Assembly: GCA_958299035.1 (NCBI GenBank)
Contig: CATQJL010000001.1
Span: forward strand, 46,253,870-46,317,869
Direction: 5' to 3'
Length of the DNA stretch: 64,000 nucleotides
Source: Cylicocyclus nassatus
Taxonomy: Eukaryota > Nematoda > Chromadorea > Rhabditida > Strongylidae
This document shows positions 1 to 13,200 of this stretch, one piece after another; position 1 is the stretch's first letter; each line of letters starts with the position of its first letter. The translations under genes were made by a program, and so were the position numbers. The notes beneath the pieces are model-generated. The model was given only the letters and a program-made list of their open reading frames with translations, ran no database searches and was not told the origin of the DNA.

Positions 1-296
1 AGGCATTCTTATCACTCTCCTATATACATCACAGGGCGAAATATTTCCTTTTTTTTGGTTGATAGATTTCCTGAAAGTAATTTTCGAGGCGCACGCTAGC
101 TTTCGTAATTTTCCTTTCGTTTAAACGTCCTTTTTCTACTTCTTTTTTCGAGACCTAGATCATTTTTAATAGCTGTCGTTAATTTTCGTTTGGATCTTTG
201 AAGCCTTCCACCTTCGCTTCGCATATGATTGGAGAAGCTTTATCGATTTTAGCGTAGGGGAGCGATCGCCTCGCATTTCGAGGAGTGTAATCCATT
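1..296 (+). promoter_or_regulatory. 5-prime flank and leader of the giant Ig/spectrin gene
   Basis: No gene is visible here. A nematode-like splice acceptor (TTTATCGATTTTAG, AG at 251-252) lies 44 nt before the chosen ATG, so the leader may start at 253 by SL trans-splicing or by joining to an upstream non-coding exon. An in-frame TAA at 288-290 sits just before the ATG at 297, so translation cannot begin further upstream in this exon. No TATA box or other promoter element could be identified. Confidence 0.35.
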
Positions 297-3200
297 ATGG
301 AGGGCAAACCAGAGGCAACTGGCGACGAACATCCTGTACCAAAGCAAAGAAGAATTCAGGTATGCGACACGAGTCGCAGAAACACTTGGAAAAACATGAA
401 TGAAGAACACGGAAAAAGATTCAAGTGTTAGGCTGTCCCATAAGTTCCGACCGTTTTCAGCATTTACCCCTATAATTCCCATTTTTCGACTCCTAAAAAG
501 CTCTAGGATAGTTTTCAATAGAGCAAAGCGAGCTCTACAAAATGGTTTCTAAGCTTTCGCACAGAGTTAGTTCCACACCTCGAGTTAAAAATCAAAATCT
601 AAAACTTTCGCAAGCCCAAAATAGAATAATTCAGAGCTCTACTTAGAATATTTCCAGGAACCTCTAACTTGTTCACGTAGGTATAATCACTCTTCATCTA
701 ATATTCTTATGCACACTTGCTGTTCCAGTGCTAGGAATTGAGAAACAGAAATAAGCCGAAAATAAAGAAATGTCGCTTTTTCGAGTTTTTCTACACTAAT
801 CTTTGAAATTGCTCGAAAATCATCGCTCGTAGAAGGCTACTTGTGGTTATACTTTCAAAGACTTAAGCTATACGACCACCTATATGCGAGCAGCTCAGCT
901 CTGAAAAAAACTTGCCAAATTTCGTTTTCTTATTTTTAGCGATGGAAGAAATACGGCAAGTGTGCATGCGAATGTTAGATGAGGGGTGTATTTGCGTGGA
1001 TAAGTTAGAGCTTTCCTTGAACTTTTCAAGCAAAATCTAAAAAAAATTTCTAGGTTTCGGATTCCCGAAAGTTTTATTTCGATTTTCAAATCAGCGTAGA
1101 AAGAACTCTGTGTAAATGTTTGGGCATCAATTTGCAGAGCTTGGTTTGCTCCTTACACATCCCAAAGCATTTTTGATATTCTTAGAATACGGGACTTATT
1201 GAAAACGGACGAAACTTATAGGACAATCTCATAATTTAGTGTTTTTAGACAAATTCTGTGCAAATAAATGGCGATGCACGACCAAATGGTCATGCTCGAG
1301 AAGAAGAAGGAGAAGTCACTACGACCACACTTTCAACGATCGCTGTTCGGGCAGGACCGCACGCTTCCATAGTTGTTGCATTATTGAAGGTGAGTATGTA
1401 GTACGGTATATATAGAAGAGAAAGCTCACAAACGACTGAGAGCATAAAAAACGGAAAGAACTTTTGGCACACTTCTCCTTACTATTCCACTTTCAGTTCT
1501 GTGTCAGGACTTTGAAGTTATTGATACGGAGTTAGGGAGTTAGTTCTTTTAAAAATAATTTTTTTCAGCAATCTCCTCAAACCAATGTACTCTTTTCACT
1601 TTGCCATTAGTTGCCGATCTTATTGCTGTTGCTCAATTCAATCAAGTGTCTTCTTATCTAGTATTAGGTTGTCTTATAAGTTTTTTTTCAATTTTGACTT
1701 TTACCGCAATAAGTCACAGACTACAGTAGTGATTAGAATGCAGGGTACCATTCGATACAAGAGAGCAAGCTCTACAAGACGCATATAAGTGTTCGCACCA
1801 GCTTCAGCACATCACGAGTTAGAAGCCGAAATCTGAGAACTCTCGGACATCCAAAAAATTGAAATTTTTCTATATCACTGTCCAAAGAAAAATTACCAGA
1901 TCTCAGACTCGCTCACGCATATACACTCCACATGGTACATTCATATACGCCGTTGCTGTGTTTGTTTCTGTGCTGGCAACGGAGAAAGCTTGAATTTTCA
2001 AGCTTCCGAAAAGCGATCACACAGATAATTGTACATTACACTCCCCTTGGAAATACAACGATAAATTTTCAGCTTCCGGGAAGCGCTAGTTCTTGAGAAA
2101 CACAGAATTTAGCTTCTTTTGCCAAAGTATTTCGTGTTGGAATCAATATTTTTCGGGGACCTATGCTTATAGAGAGCTGAAAATCTGTGACTTTACTGCT
2201 AAAGGCTTGTAGTGTAATTTACCTATGTGAAACAGCGCAGCATCGCTTTTTTTTGAAAGCTTGAAAATTTTAGTTTTCTCGGTTTATAGCACAGAAACAA
2301 ACACAGCAACGGCGTATATGAATGTACCATGTGGAGTGTGTATGCGTGAGCGAGTTTAGGATCCGTTAAGTTTTCTTTGGACAAAGACATAAAAATTTTC
2401 AATTTTTTTAGGCATCCGAAAGTTCTCAGATTTCAGCTTCTAACTCGTGATGTGATGCAGCTGGTGTGAACACTTACATGCCAACTTGTAGAGCTTGCTT
2501 TGCTCTATCGAATGTTTCCCTGCATTCTAATTATTATTGAGAAGTCTGTGACTTATTGCGCTAAAAATTTTAAATTGAAAAAAAATTTATGAGACAACCT
2601 AATACTATTGAAAAAGCTAGGTGTGATTATAACTGCTGTTTCGTCTCGTCTAGATGATGAATGAACTCAATGCAAATCACCAATATCATTTTTCAGAAAT
2701 ATCCTCAAATAGAAACTAATTAGATAAATAGTAGTCAGAACTTTTTCAGAATTTTACGTAGTTTTATATTACCTTTTAGTCTGTTGGATATATACAATTA
2801 CGAATTGACGAAATGAAACCAGGTCTCCTTGCCATTGGAGGATCTGGTGAAGAAGCAGCTGCTTTACTTCAAATTCACGATGATCTCATGGCACGACTCA
2901 AGGTAAGGTTTTTCCTCGTATGATATCCGAATCATCTCACGTGATTTATTGGCAAAACAAAGGCTCAAAAGCTTCCTCTTTTTTTCGCTTAAATCGATTT
3001 CAAGAAATGTAAAAAAGATGTTTCTCAAAGGTAGCTGTACCTCTAACAGCACTCTCCTGAAAATGTTGCTTGCACTCTGCAGCAAGTTAGGAATTTTTTA
3101 CATGCAATTTTGATCTAACTTGTTTGAATTCGTAGTATGTGTGTGCTTACAAAGCTGGTGTCTGTGCCGCTTAGAGCGGGCGCAGCGTCTTAGCTCCACG

Positions 3201-4225
3201 ACTTTAGGATTGCCCATTCTGCATGGATTTTGGATCCAGAAGGTTGTTAAGATACCCGTAAAATTAGTAGCAAAAGTCAAGCTCGACAGGTTTGACGTTT
3301 CCAGATATTTTCCTCATGTTTCGATATAGGTATAATAGGTGATATAGAACTGACTCGAACGAACCCTTCCATCCAAGTTACGCTCAATCAATGCCCCAGA
3401 GCCGCTTTATTCCAATACTGTTTCCTCAAAAATGTATACGAGGATCTGGAAAATGCCATTATAAAATAGCGTTGGCGTGGTCAAAGAAGCATACGAAGTG
3501 GGTAAAATCACTTCAGATATCAGAAAATCATCTCAATATGCCCCATTCTCATTCTCTAGCAGCTTAACGAGTAAACCTTTACAAAGATCATTTCAGGACA
3601 AAGAAGAACAAGTGACTGCCGTGCTAACGCGAGCGGAAGGTTTGAGCTCGGAGAAACAAGCTAATGAAGCAATAGTCTATGACGATATGGCAAAATGCTT
3701 GAGAGAGGTAAATCACTATTCTGAAAATTTTCTTCCATTAAAATAATCTCAATTAAGGCGTGGCAAGGGCTAAACAAACAACTAATATTACGAGGCTACC
3801 TTCTCAGGGAAACGTTACACTTCTATCAGTTGGCAGAACGCCATGAACAGGTAGAAGCTATGAATCAACGAAAAAACTGAACTAACGGTTTCTTAAACAC
3901 CGATTCAAGTATGCTTCTTATTTTCTTTCAGCTAGTCAATACAGTAACAGATGCTCTCAAACGATTAATGGCTGGTGAAAGCGGTGAAGACAGCCCAGCA
4001 GCCGCGAAGAAGATTGAGAGTACCGTAAATGGTAAATTTCGAGACTTTGAGCAAGAACTTTGCAGATGACTCAGTTTCAGAACTCATTGAGACCACAGCT
4101 CAAGCAGTGGACTCTGGTTCATCGGTAATAGCTCAGATACGAACCCTTGGTCAACTTAGTGATGACCCTGGACGACCACAGGAAACACTGAATGCATGCG
4201 TACTCATCGAAAAAGTTATGTTGAG
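297..4225 (+). CDS. Exons 1-7: N-terminal head and first spectrin-like helices
   Basis: Coding exons are 297-359, 1249-1389, 2780-2902, 3597-3707, 3758-3850, 3932-4031 and 4066-4225, with phases closing (0,0,0,0,0,1,2). Exon 1 encodes a 21-residue basic start (MEGKPEATGDEHP...). Exon 2 ends in TTTTLSTIAVRAGPHASIVV and exon 3 continues YIQLRIDEMKPGLLAIG. This pair looks like the CCDC141 N-terminus, which in vertebrates reads through a comparable TTTT..VSTVAVQAG..IVIAV stretch. Exons 4-5 are alpha-helical (DKEEQVTAVLTRAEGL; AWQGLNKQLILRG) as in spectrin repeats. Exon 6 has an acidic Ser/Ala-rich linker (GESGEDSPAA). Introns 1 and 2 carry palindromic MITEs; the 694-bp intron 3 (2903-3596) holds nothing recognisable. 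Confidence 0.8.
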
Positions 4226-7200
4226 GTGGGTCATTTCATTTATATCTGCAGGTCGGAAGTCTTAGCAAGATCTTTACTTATTTGGTGGTATTGTACCTCT
4301 GCTAGTCACTACTGTACAGATTTGTGTAAAGCACATGTCCTCTGCTTTGCTATTGGTGAAGTTCATTCCTTCCTTCATTCAATAAAGATCTCTGATAGGT
4401 CACTCGTTTCGAAACTATGCTAGTAGCCCACTGCCTACAGAAAAGTTTTCATCGAGATATTCGCTCGTGCAAACGATCCTCACTCATTGTGTAACGTGAT
4501 ACAACCCTTGCAACGTCAAAAACATTTGTGAATACGAACCTACATCAGCATGTTTCTTGTTGAGCTATAAAACTGATTTGCATTTCATGTTCATGATGCT
4601 ATCTAAAAGCTTGCCTTTCCGATTGAAATCCTGGAAAGTCGTACAAAGTATCCCAAGCACCAGGATCATCCATCAGTAAACACGCAGTTTAGGATAGCAG
4701 CTCAAAGACGCCTTAAGGCAACCAGTGATCCAGTTCATCTAAATTCAAGTTGAATGCTCAATGCGCATAGATTTCAGAAGTTTTTCTGATTCCCCAAACT
4801 TGCCCTCTCTGCTCCGACTTTTTTGAATCTGTTTTGACAGAAAGCCATCAAATCTCCATGCATTATGCTGACAAGTCCGAAGCCCTAGTTTCTGGTCCAG
4901 AAATATAGGTTGCCCGGAAAATAGTGTCGCATAGCATCCTACCGCGACAGAGTGACACAGAAAATAGCGAATGGGTATCGCGTGATAGAGCAAAGCAGAC
5001 CCTATCATATAGTTCACAAACCTCCGCTGAAATCTTGCTGCACGTAGAGTTCGAATCCACAATATAAAAAAGCTCAGATATCTGAAAATCGTATCTTCGT
5101 TCATAGACGTCATAGGGTTCTCCAGGCACAGGCATGTACTCTTTACATCAAACATTCACTTGTACAATTTGTGGAATTTTCCCTTGGCTAGAACACGTGA
5201 AAAAAAGGTCAAAAGTAACATGTTGCGTTTTTCGATTTTTTTTGCAAAAAATTTGATTTTTCTCGAAAAGTAGGTTGGTTTAAAGCTGAAAACATGGTTT
5301 TCTCTGAAAGCTTCATACCATGGAATCACCTATTTGAGAGAAGCTCAGGATCGCTTTTGCAAAAATTTGCCAAATTTCGTTTTTTCAATAAATGTGCATA
5401 CGAGCGCCTGGTATAGTGAGTTCATGCGTGAGCAGATAGGAGTTCCCAGGAATTTTCTGAACGGGCACGATTTTTTTCGTTTCTTTAGATCTTTAGTGCC
5501 TTATGAAATTTGGTTCCAAACTTCACGCAAGTCAAACTTGACGCGAAGATTCGAGCTTCATTTTGTAGAGCTTGCTCTGATTTATCCGACGCTACTCCAC
5601 TTACCTTCACGCTCAACCTCCGCGATAATGCATGATAAAACAAGATGCGCATTATTTTCCGAATAATCTAACATTTTCATCAATAGTTTGTATTTTGCTA
5701 ACCAAAAGCCGGTGCTCAGGAATCTTTTTGAGTTCGGACTAAAGTGTTCTTGCAATTCTCTTCTTGAACCCCTTTATCAACATATCTCACCTGTCACCTC
5801 TCTTAATTCCATGTGCGTGCAGTTCTCCTTCCTCCATGATTTTATTAGCTATGTCCTATTTTGGTTAGGTACGATCATTGCCACCTCAATCCTTCATGAT
5901 CGTTCGGATGCAATTCGCCTCTCCCCTTCACAGAATTTCGCCGTAGTGAAGAAGCGCCCTTGAACTATATGACTATAAGCTCATTCTGGTTCGGCACGAG
6001 AGTCGGTCTTAAGGGAGACAGAAAGTCGCAGATCGCCGGTTTGCCCGGAAGCTTCCTCATCCACTTTCAATGCTGCAACATGCCTTTTTCTGCCCTTGAA
6101 TTTCTAAGAAGAAGCGCTTTCGAAAAAGCTCATTTTCACTTTTTTACTTTTCTTTCGAATCCCTTCAACTTTCTCCCATAATTGAGCAAAGTGCACTTAT
6201 AATTCCTGCTTTTCTGGGGGCCGTTACTGTTAGTATTCTACAATTCTCATCTCTCCGGATCTTCTCAGATTGCCTTCTTTTGGAAACATCTTGTAAGAGA
6301 GCGCTGGAAATCCTCACCGTTTTTTCAGTGTTCTTCAGAAAATTTGCTCATTTTTGAGCTGGCCGTACTCTTGGATTTTTCTTCTAGTTTTAGATCGATG
6401 CATAACTTTTGCACAAAATTTTGTAATCTTCTCGAATTTAGTAAAGTAACTTACTCGATACATAATAGAGAAAGGAATGTGCTTTCCAAAAGTAATTGAT
6501 TCAAAATTCTTTGTTGGATAAGCCAAGAATACGAGATGATTGAGTAAAACACTCATAAAGTGTTTTTCCAGACTTCGATGGCTACAGTTGCTTAAGATTC
6601 TATTGTAACCTAATGTTATTCTTGCTCTTGGTTTTATGACCAAGCTTTTCATCTGCGTTATCGTTCAATTCAAAAAGCTTCCAAAAGCGGGAAACCGCGG
6701 CGGTTCCCGAAGCGAACGCTCTTCCAGTAGCACCTTTAGATCTGGTCCACTAGTCTAATTATAAAAGAGGATTGTGCGGATGTCTCTATAAATATATATG
6801 TATATAATTCGAGATTCTTTATCTACCGTTTGATATTGTTTCATATTGGTATCTAAAATGTTTTGTAAATGCGTATTTTTGACATACAGAAAAAAAGCAT
6901 ATTGTAACAATCGATTAGTTTGTTTGAGCATTTTCAAACGGTTTTTTTAGTATTTTTGGTGCAAGAATTATGCATTAACCTAATAATATCTCCTCAAAAA
7001 GTCGCAATGAATCTTGTCATGCGTAACCTCGTAAAACCATTGTCGTTTTGACCCTTAAATTCTCAGATATGAGTGAATCGTGTGAACAGCTGGTGAACTC
7101 TTTCGGTGCCGCGAAGTTGCTTGGATTTCTGTCAAGATTAATACAATTGTTCTGTAATATCCTTCGTACAGTATCAATCAAAACATCCTTTTTCTCTCTT

Positions 7201-10200
7201 TAAAAGTAAGTAAGTTTCGAAGAATTCGGTCTTGTCCACTTAGACTGAAACCTCATTGTGTAGGATGGAGAACCCATTCAATTCTCACTTCTGCCAGTCT
7301 TATGTCTAAATAGACAAAAAGAGGCGTAGAAAATTAAGATACTTATTGAAAGAATTACAGGATTGCCTCGGAATGGGAGGGAGTAGAAACAACGTGGAAG
7401 AATGAAAAGTCCAAAGTTATTCCAGCTGAAAAAATCGACGAAATGGAGGTGAGTGCCCTCTTCTTTCAAACATGTGTGGAAAAAGTAGAACCTACTGTCA
7501 AGAAAAACGAAACGAAGCGATTCTATGCATCAAAAGAGCGTGTAAGGTATTGTGTAAAAATTGCTGAGAACTTTTTATCAGAACACTTCTTTTTGTAAAT
7601 GTCGTGTTAGCGATAAAATTTGTGATTCATCATGATATGCAATGTATTAGGTTGTCAAGAACATAATGTCGTTTTTTTCGGGTTTTTTCGTGTAAAGTTG
7701 ATATTACTCGAGAAATAGAGCTTATCCAAGGCCGAAAATTTATGGTTAAAGTTACGAAGCTTTGTTGTATACAAAGGCATATGTGGGAGGGGCCCAGTAC
7801 TACTGGGGGCGGAGTCTGCCATTTTCCATTTTTTAATTTTTTCTTGGTTTCTAAGCATGGAAAAAATATAGCAAGTGTACCTATGGATAAGCGCATGTGT
7901 CCTTTACAAGCAGGAGCAAGTGAGAGGTTTGCAGGGTTTACTAGGCGAAAATCCAGTTTTTGGCATCACGACTTGCTCGTATGTTTTGGCTCTGAACTTT
8001 GCGTAGATAACAAGTTCTGCCAATGTTCGGATGTCATCTTGTAGAGCTTCCTTTGCTCTATCGAATGGTACCCCTCCCATGGTTTTTTGGATTTGTCTTA
8101 TGGCTTTGCTATGAAAAACGACATTATTTTCTTGACAACCTAATACAATCGTGCTTTGCAACAGCTGATGGCACTCGTTAGATGGAGTGAGATATATTTT
8201 TCAAAACTCTTCAATTTCTTCATTTTTATCTGCAATGAAGCATCACCTTGAATTCCCTACGCGATGAGAAAAGGCATAGGAACTTGCATTAGTATTTTGA
8301 CATTAGCAAATTGGATGAGCTTATCATAATTGAGCTGGACAAAAAAGTGATTTGGGTTGTTCGGAAAGGAATCCAAAAAGCAGCAGCCTAACATCGAACT
8401 ATTGCTTCTGGAACTGTTTCTAATTACAATTATTTCGGAAACATTGCGTTTTAGATACGTAGTCTATCAGATTCGTTCAGCGAAAAAATAGCCAAAATGC
8501 ATTCTCACTGTTTTTAAGTAGACTGTTACTGTCTAAAGCCAAGCAAGCTGCAAGAACGGCTCCCAGCATTCTCATGCCACCATCTACTTGATATGAACCC
8601 GAATACACTCGTATGCGTCAAAATCCCAATTTTAAGAAAAAATGCTGCGGACTCACAGTCAGGCATGATACAAATGCTCATTTCTCCTTTCAAACCTATT
8701 GGTAAATTATCTTTTAAAGCATATCTGAGCTCTCTTCTATAGTCACGTTCTCAAACCTTGAAACGTAAACCATAAATTTCACTTCACTTCATACATGCGC
8801 TTTATGCAAGAGATAACAAACGTATAAGAAGATTGAAAAGCTTATACCCAAAAACTTTTATTGATTCTGAGCTGGTTCGTCCCGGCAGTTGCTTTTGAAA
8901 GAACAAATTCTGGGGAGACTACAGAAAATGGAGGAAATTAATCTATACTAAAAAAAGTGGGTCCAGGTGATTAACTGATATATTGCTGAAATAAAGAATA
9001 AGAATAAGAACCCAAAGATAAAATTTGTAGTTAGTTTGACCCTTCAATGATGGATTGTCCAATTTGTCCAATTTTTTTTCCAATTTTGATTGTCCAATTT
9101 CCAAGTCCATGTTTGAAAGATCATCACGCTTCGGAATGGAATCATGATACGATTCGACTAACTCAAAGTTTTTTGAAAAAATGGAAAAATTGCAAAGTTC
9201 ATTCGTCAGTGGACTAGCCACATTGAGAGGTCTGCGAGTCTGAGGGAGGGTGTGCTTTTCGTGCTCGTGCTGGCTGAATAGCTATTGCGATATTCTAACG
9301 GAGACAAAGAAGAAGAAGAAATAAAATTATAGCAACACTCCTTTTTTGAGGCGACCTGAATCTACATTACCTAATGGGGGTATGTTTCCAGGAGATCGAA
9401 GAATGGCTGTCACTTGCAGAACGACGAGTCAAAGCAGTCAATGAGCTTGGTTTTAAGCGCCTACTGGAAGAAGGAGATGTGAGTTTCTCAGTATGCCCTA
9501 TGTCAGCGCGAGTCAATTGCCGCAACTTATGCATAGTTTTTTTTCTCGTTTTCCTTTTTCTCGTCACAAGAACAACACGCACACTTGACAGGCGCACAAA
9601 GCTCGTCTGCTCGAGTTGGGTGCCAGTGGTGCAGCCGACGGCTCTAGAGTCGCACATCTGAACGGCAGAATTGAGGAATTCCTGCACTACGTCAAGACCA
9701 GAATGAACCGCTCAAAACGAATTCAGGCGTTCTTCCAGTCGGCACAATCGGTTAGCACCCTCATCATCGTTATTTTCTCTATCGTTATTTGCCTCAGTTG
9801 GCGCATGGAGCTGTGGTTTCGTGATTTTTGAATGCTTAAGTCAGTCTGTTGCTGTGTGACTAACTAACCCTTTTTTGTGTTATTATTATCACCCGTATAA
9901 GTTTAATTTTCGTGCTTGATTTACTCGAGTTGTATTCGTTCAAAATCTATTCCTCCTCATCAAAAATCTGTACTTTTTTTCTGCTGTAGCTCACTTGGCC
10001 TCAGCGGAGCAGATCGAGCTTTCTCAAAAATGAGGTTTCAGTAACACTTCGAAGCTGCTGAAGACGCAGCATTATTACTAAAACCTAAGCTACGTCATCA
10101 AAAAATACTATCGATCACCCTAGAAACAACTTGTAATTCTTATCTTAGCTGTTTTGAAGCTCTACACTTCATTACATCTCTAACATCCCTTACATCTCTT

Positions 10201-13200
10201 CATCTCTTATCAATCTACATGAGCTATTCTTCATTGCTCCACTTTGCCTGCAGTATCGCGCCTACAACAAGCTGAATACGTTTTTTCTATGTCCAAACTT
10301 TTCTGTTCACAACAGAACTAATGGTTTCAAAAACGCGGGGGGAGGGTGGAGGGAGGAAAGATATAGAGGTGAGGTGGAAGGGGATGAAAAAATGCAGGAC
10401 GACTGTTAAGTTGAGAGCAGGGCTCGACACGAGGTGGCTTCCTAGAATTGCGAAAAACGAAGCACCCTTTGACTTCACTATGAAAGTGCCACATCCGCCA
10501 TGAAATATTAGGAGAGAAAACACATGAAAAGCAACAAAACAAAGCAGAAGGAGCCAAAGAAGCATTAAACAAACGCGATCATATTCCTATTTTCCGGATT
10601 GGCGCCATAATGTATCCAGCGTGCAGCAGACGCGCCCGGAGCAGCGTTGCCGCCGCCATTCAAAATTTTCAGAGGGCTGTAACTAAACGGAGAGGAAGGA
10701 GTCTGAGGCGGTTTAGGAACCAAACCAATTTGTAGGGTTCGAGTGGTAGGGTGAGATATACGTAAAGAAGGTAGAAAAAATTATGCGAGGGAGGAAAATT
10801 TTATGACTTTTTCTTTCCCAAGCCATCTCAGGTGGCTTCCAGATGTTGAAAGCCACCTAACTCCAAAAAAGTTTGCCACGCCTTCAGTTCACATAATTTT
10901 TTCATGAGTTTTCAGACATAGTCCTAGCTCCTCATTGCCCATCTACACACCAATTTTGGTGTCATTTCATTTTCACTTCGCTGTAAACAAGATCCTTGTT
11001 TGTTTGAGAGAGCATGCCGCCAGCATGCCGGCAGCATCCCGGCGGCACGCGGACCCCGTAGACAGCGGTATGCTCTTCCGCAGAAATGATATCCCCTTTG
11101 CCTTTTCTCCCAAAAACGATATCCAGCTTGCTTGGTAGGCCACCCATGCCGTGCCCTGGTTGAGAGTGTTCCTTTGAATTCCATCGCCAATATCATCTAC
11201 AATGATTATGTAGTCCAAATCCGCCGCTTGAATGTACGATTAGGAGCTATAAAGTGGTAAGAGGACAATTCTAGGACTTTATTCCAAATCCTCGAATGTC
11301 CATGCCATTCCTGCTTAAATGGTTGTAGGGCTCTTGAAATGTGAATAATGCTGATATTCAATAGAGCAGCTTAGGGCCATGTTTTTAGCTAAGAACTCTT
11401 AGGACTTTACTGTAGTACTGGTACCAATCTTCGTTGGCATACTACCGGTTTCGGGCTGCCCAAATGTAGATGTAGAAAGTGGTAAATGAATAGGTCGTAT
11501 TAGCTCAATAGTTTCCTTTGCTTTTGAATTTCTGTCTATTCACTGCCAGTGATTTATAACGAGTAGCTTTGACTGCTTTGCTTTCGATTCATATTCTCCA
11601 AACATCAATTATTCTAGGCGTCTCTTGACATCCATCTATTTTTGCTGCTAACCACGGAATTTGTGCATTTATAGATATTGATTTTGATATTTGTAGTTCT
11701 CTCAGACCTGTGATACCCGAACTTGTCATCTGTTAACATTAGTTCACTTGATTTTCTGCTTGTTAATAATTGTCTGCTGCTGTCCGTGAGATTACTAAAC
11801 AGTGCATGGTTGTTTTATGCTTTTATAAAATTTGTGAGTGCAGTGCCTGCTTTTTGTACGATTACTTGCATGAGCGGCCATAAAAACAGATCAAATATAT
11901 GAAATGAAAATAATGCGACATGATTGAAATGTACGTGAGTCAAACTTATCTCGTAAACTGAGGTAATTTTGCATAATATTTTGAATAGCACATTCCGAAG
12001 TCCATGCCATAATCCAATACTGAAGAAGATCTAAAACTATCAAACTAGTTCTCGACAAAATGCGGCTCAAAAGTGCGAGGTTTAGGGGAACGGCACATTT
12101 TTGCAGTGAAGAGTTGATCCTTAATATTTTTAACTGTATTGTGCTGTATATCCTCAAACAGAAGAAGATCCAGAAGTTGAACGCGAAATATTGAGAGAAT
12201 GAATAACATTGTCCAACTCACATCTGCTTTCTCTAGCTGCGGAAACTGTAGGAACCTTGGAGCTTTTTAAAACAGTCGGGGGTTAACTTCTAGAAGTTTG
12301 TGTGCCAGCCAGAATCTTCCAGATCATAATTTTACCATTTTAATTTGTTGCTGAGAGGGGCATTTTATGAATTTTGCTAAAATCGCCGACAACAAACGCG
12401 ATTTTTGCTTGTCATGGATCAGTACTTTAACAAATTATGGCAATTATTTGTTGCTCTTAATTTGTAAAAAAAAAGTCACCGAACTCCAACGGAGTTCACT
12501 GAAATCCGCGTCGCATCGCCATAACGTAGATGGAGTTGAAGCTCAAAAGCCCCTTCGACTCAGCTCGGCGAGACCCATCTTCTGATAAAATATGGTAGTC
12601 TCAATACAGTAAGCGCACATTACATTGGGCAGCCTGATTTTGTGTATTCTTTCAAATTTTTATTTGAGGTATCAACTGAGTGTGCTTATTTATTGACTGA
12701 GTAACCTACTATTGACGAAAATCTATAAAATTTCATCGCTTATTTATCAAACCGGCACTTCTATTAATCAGGAAATCCTAGTATTTATCTACTGTGAACC
12801 AAGATATGAGGATGGGACGCGGAACTCCGCTGGAACTTGGTGTCATTTTTGACAAATCATGACTAGTTTCGTATTTTTACCGGTTGGCGCAACTTCAATT
12901 AGGATAACGCTAATAGCCTAAAGCGTGTGTAACTGAAACTGTAACTGTAACTGTAGCATGTGTGTAACTCATGCAATTTCGGTCGCTGTGCGATTTATCG
13001 CTACTACGCTCACAAATTCTTGCAGTCATATTTATATAATTGAGACTTAGCATGTTTGCATCAGCTTGCAAAAGCTAAGCACATATCCATCTGAAATCCG
13101 CGCTTGTCACTTGCGAAGTTGCTTCAGATGTGACTGAGGCCTAATTGCCAAGAACTTGATTGATTTTCCGGTTTGGACTCTCGAAGTTTTGATTCAATCC

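Noticed and set aside
7061..7200. Possible extra exon after TTCTCAG at 7060
   Set aside because: In the phase left by exon 7 it meets a stop within three codons; joining directly to 7361 closes the frame.
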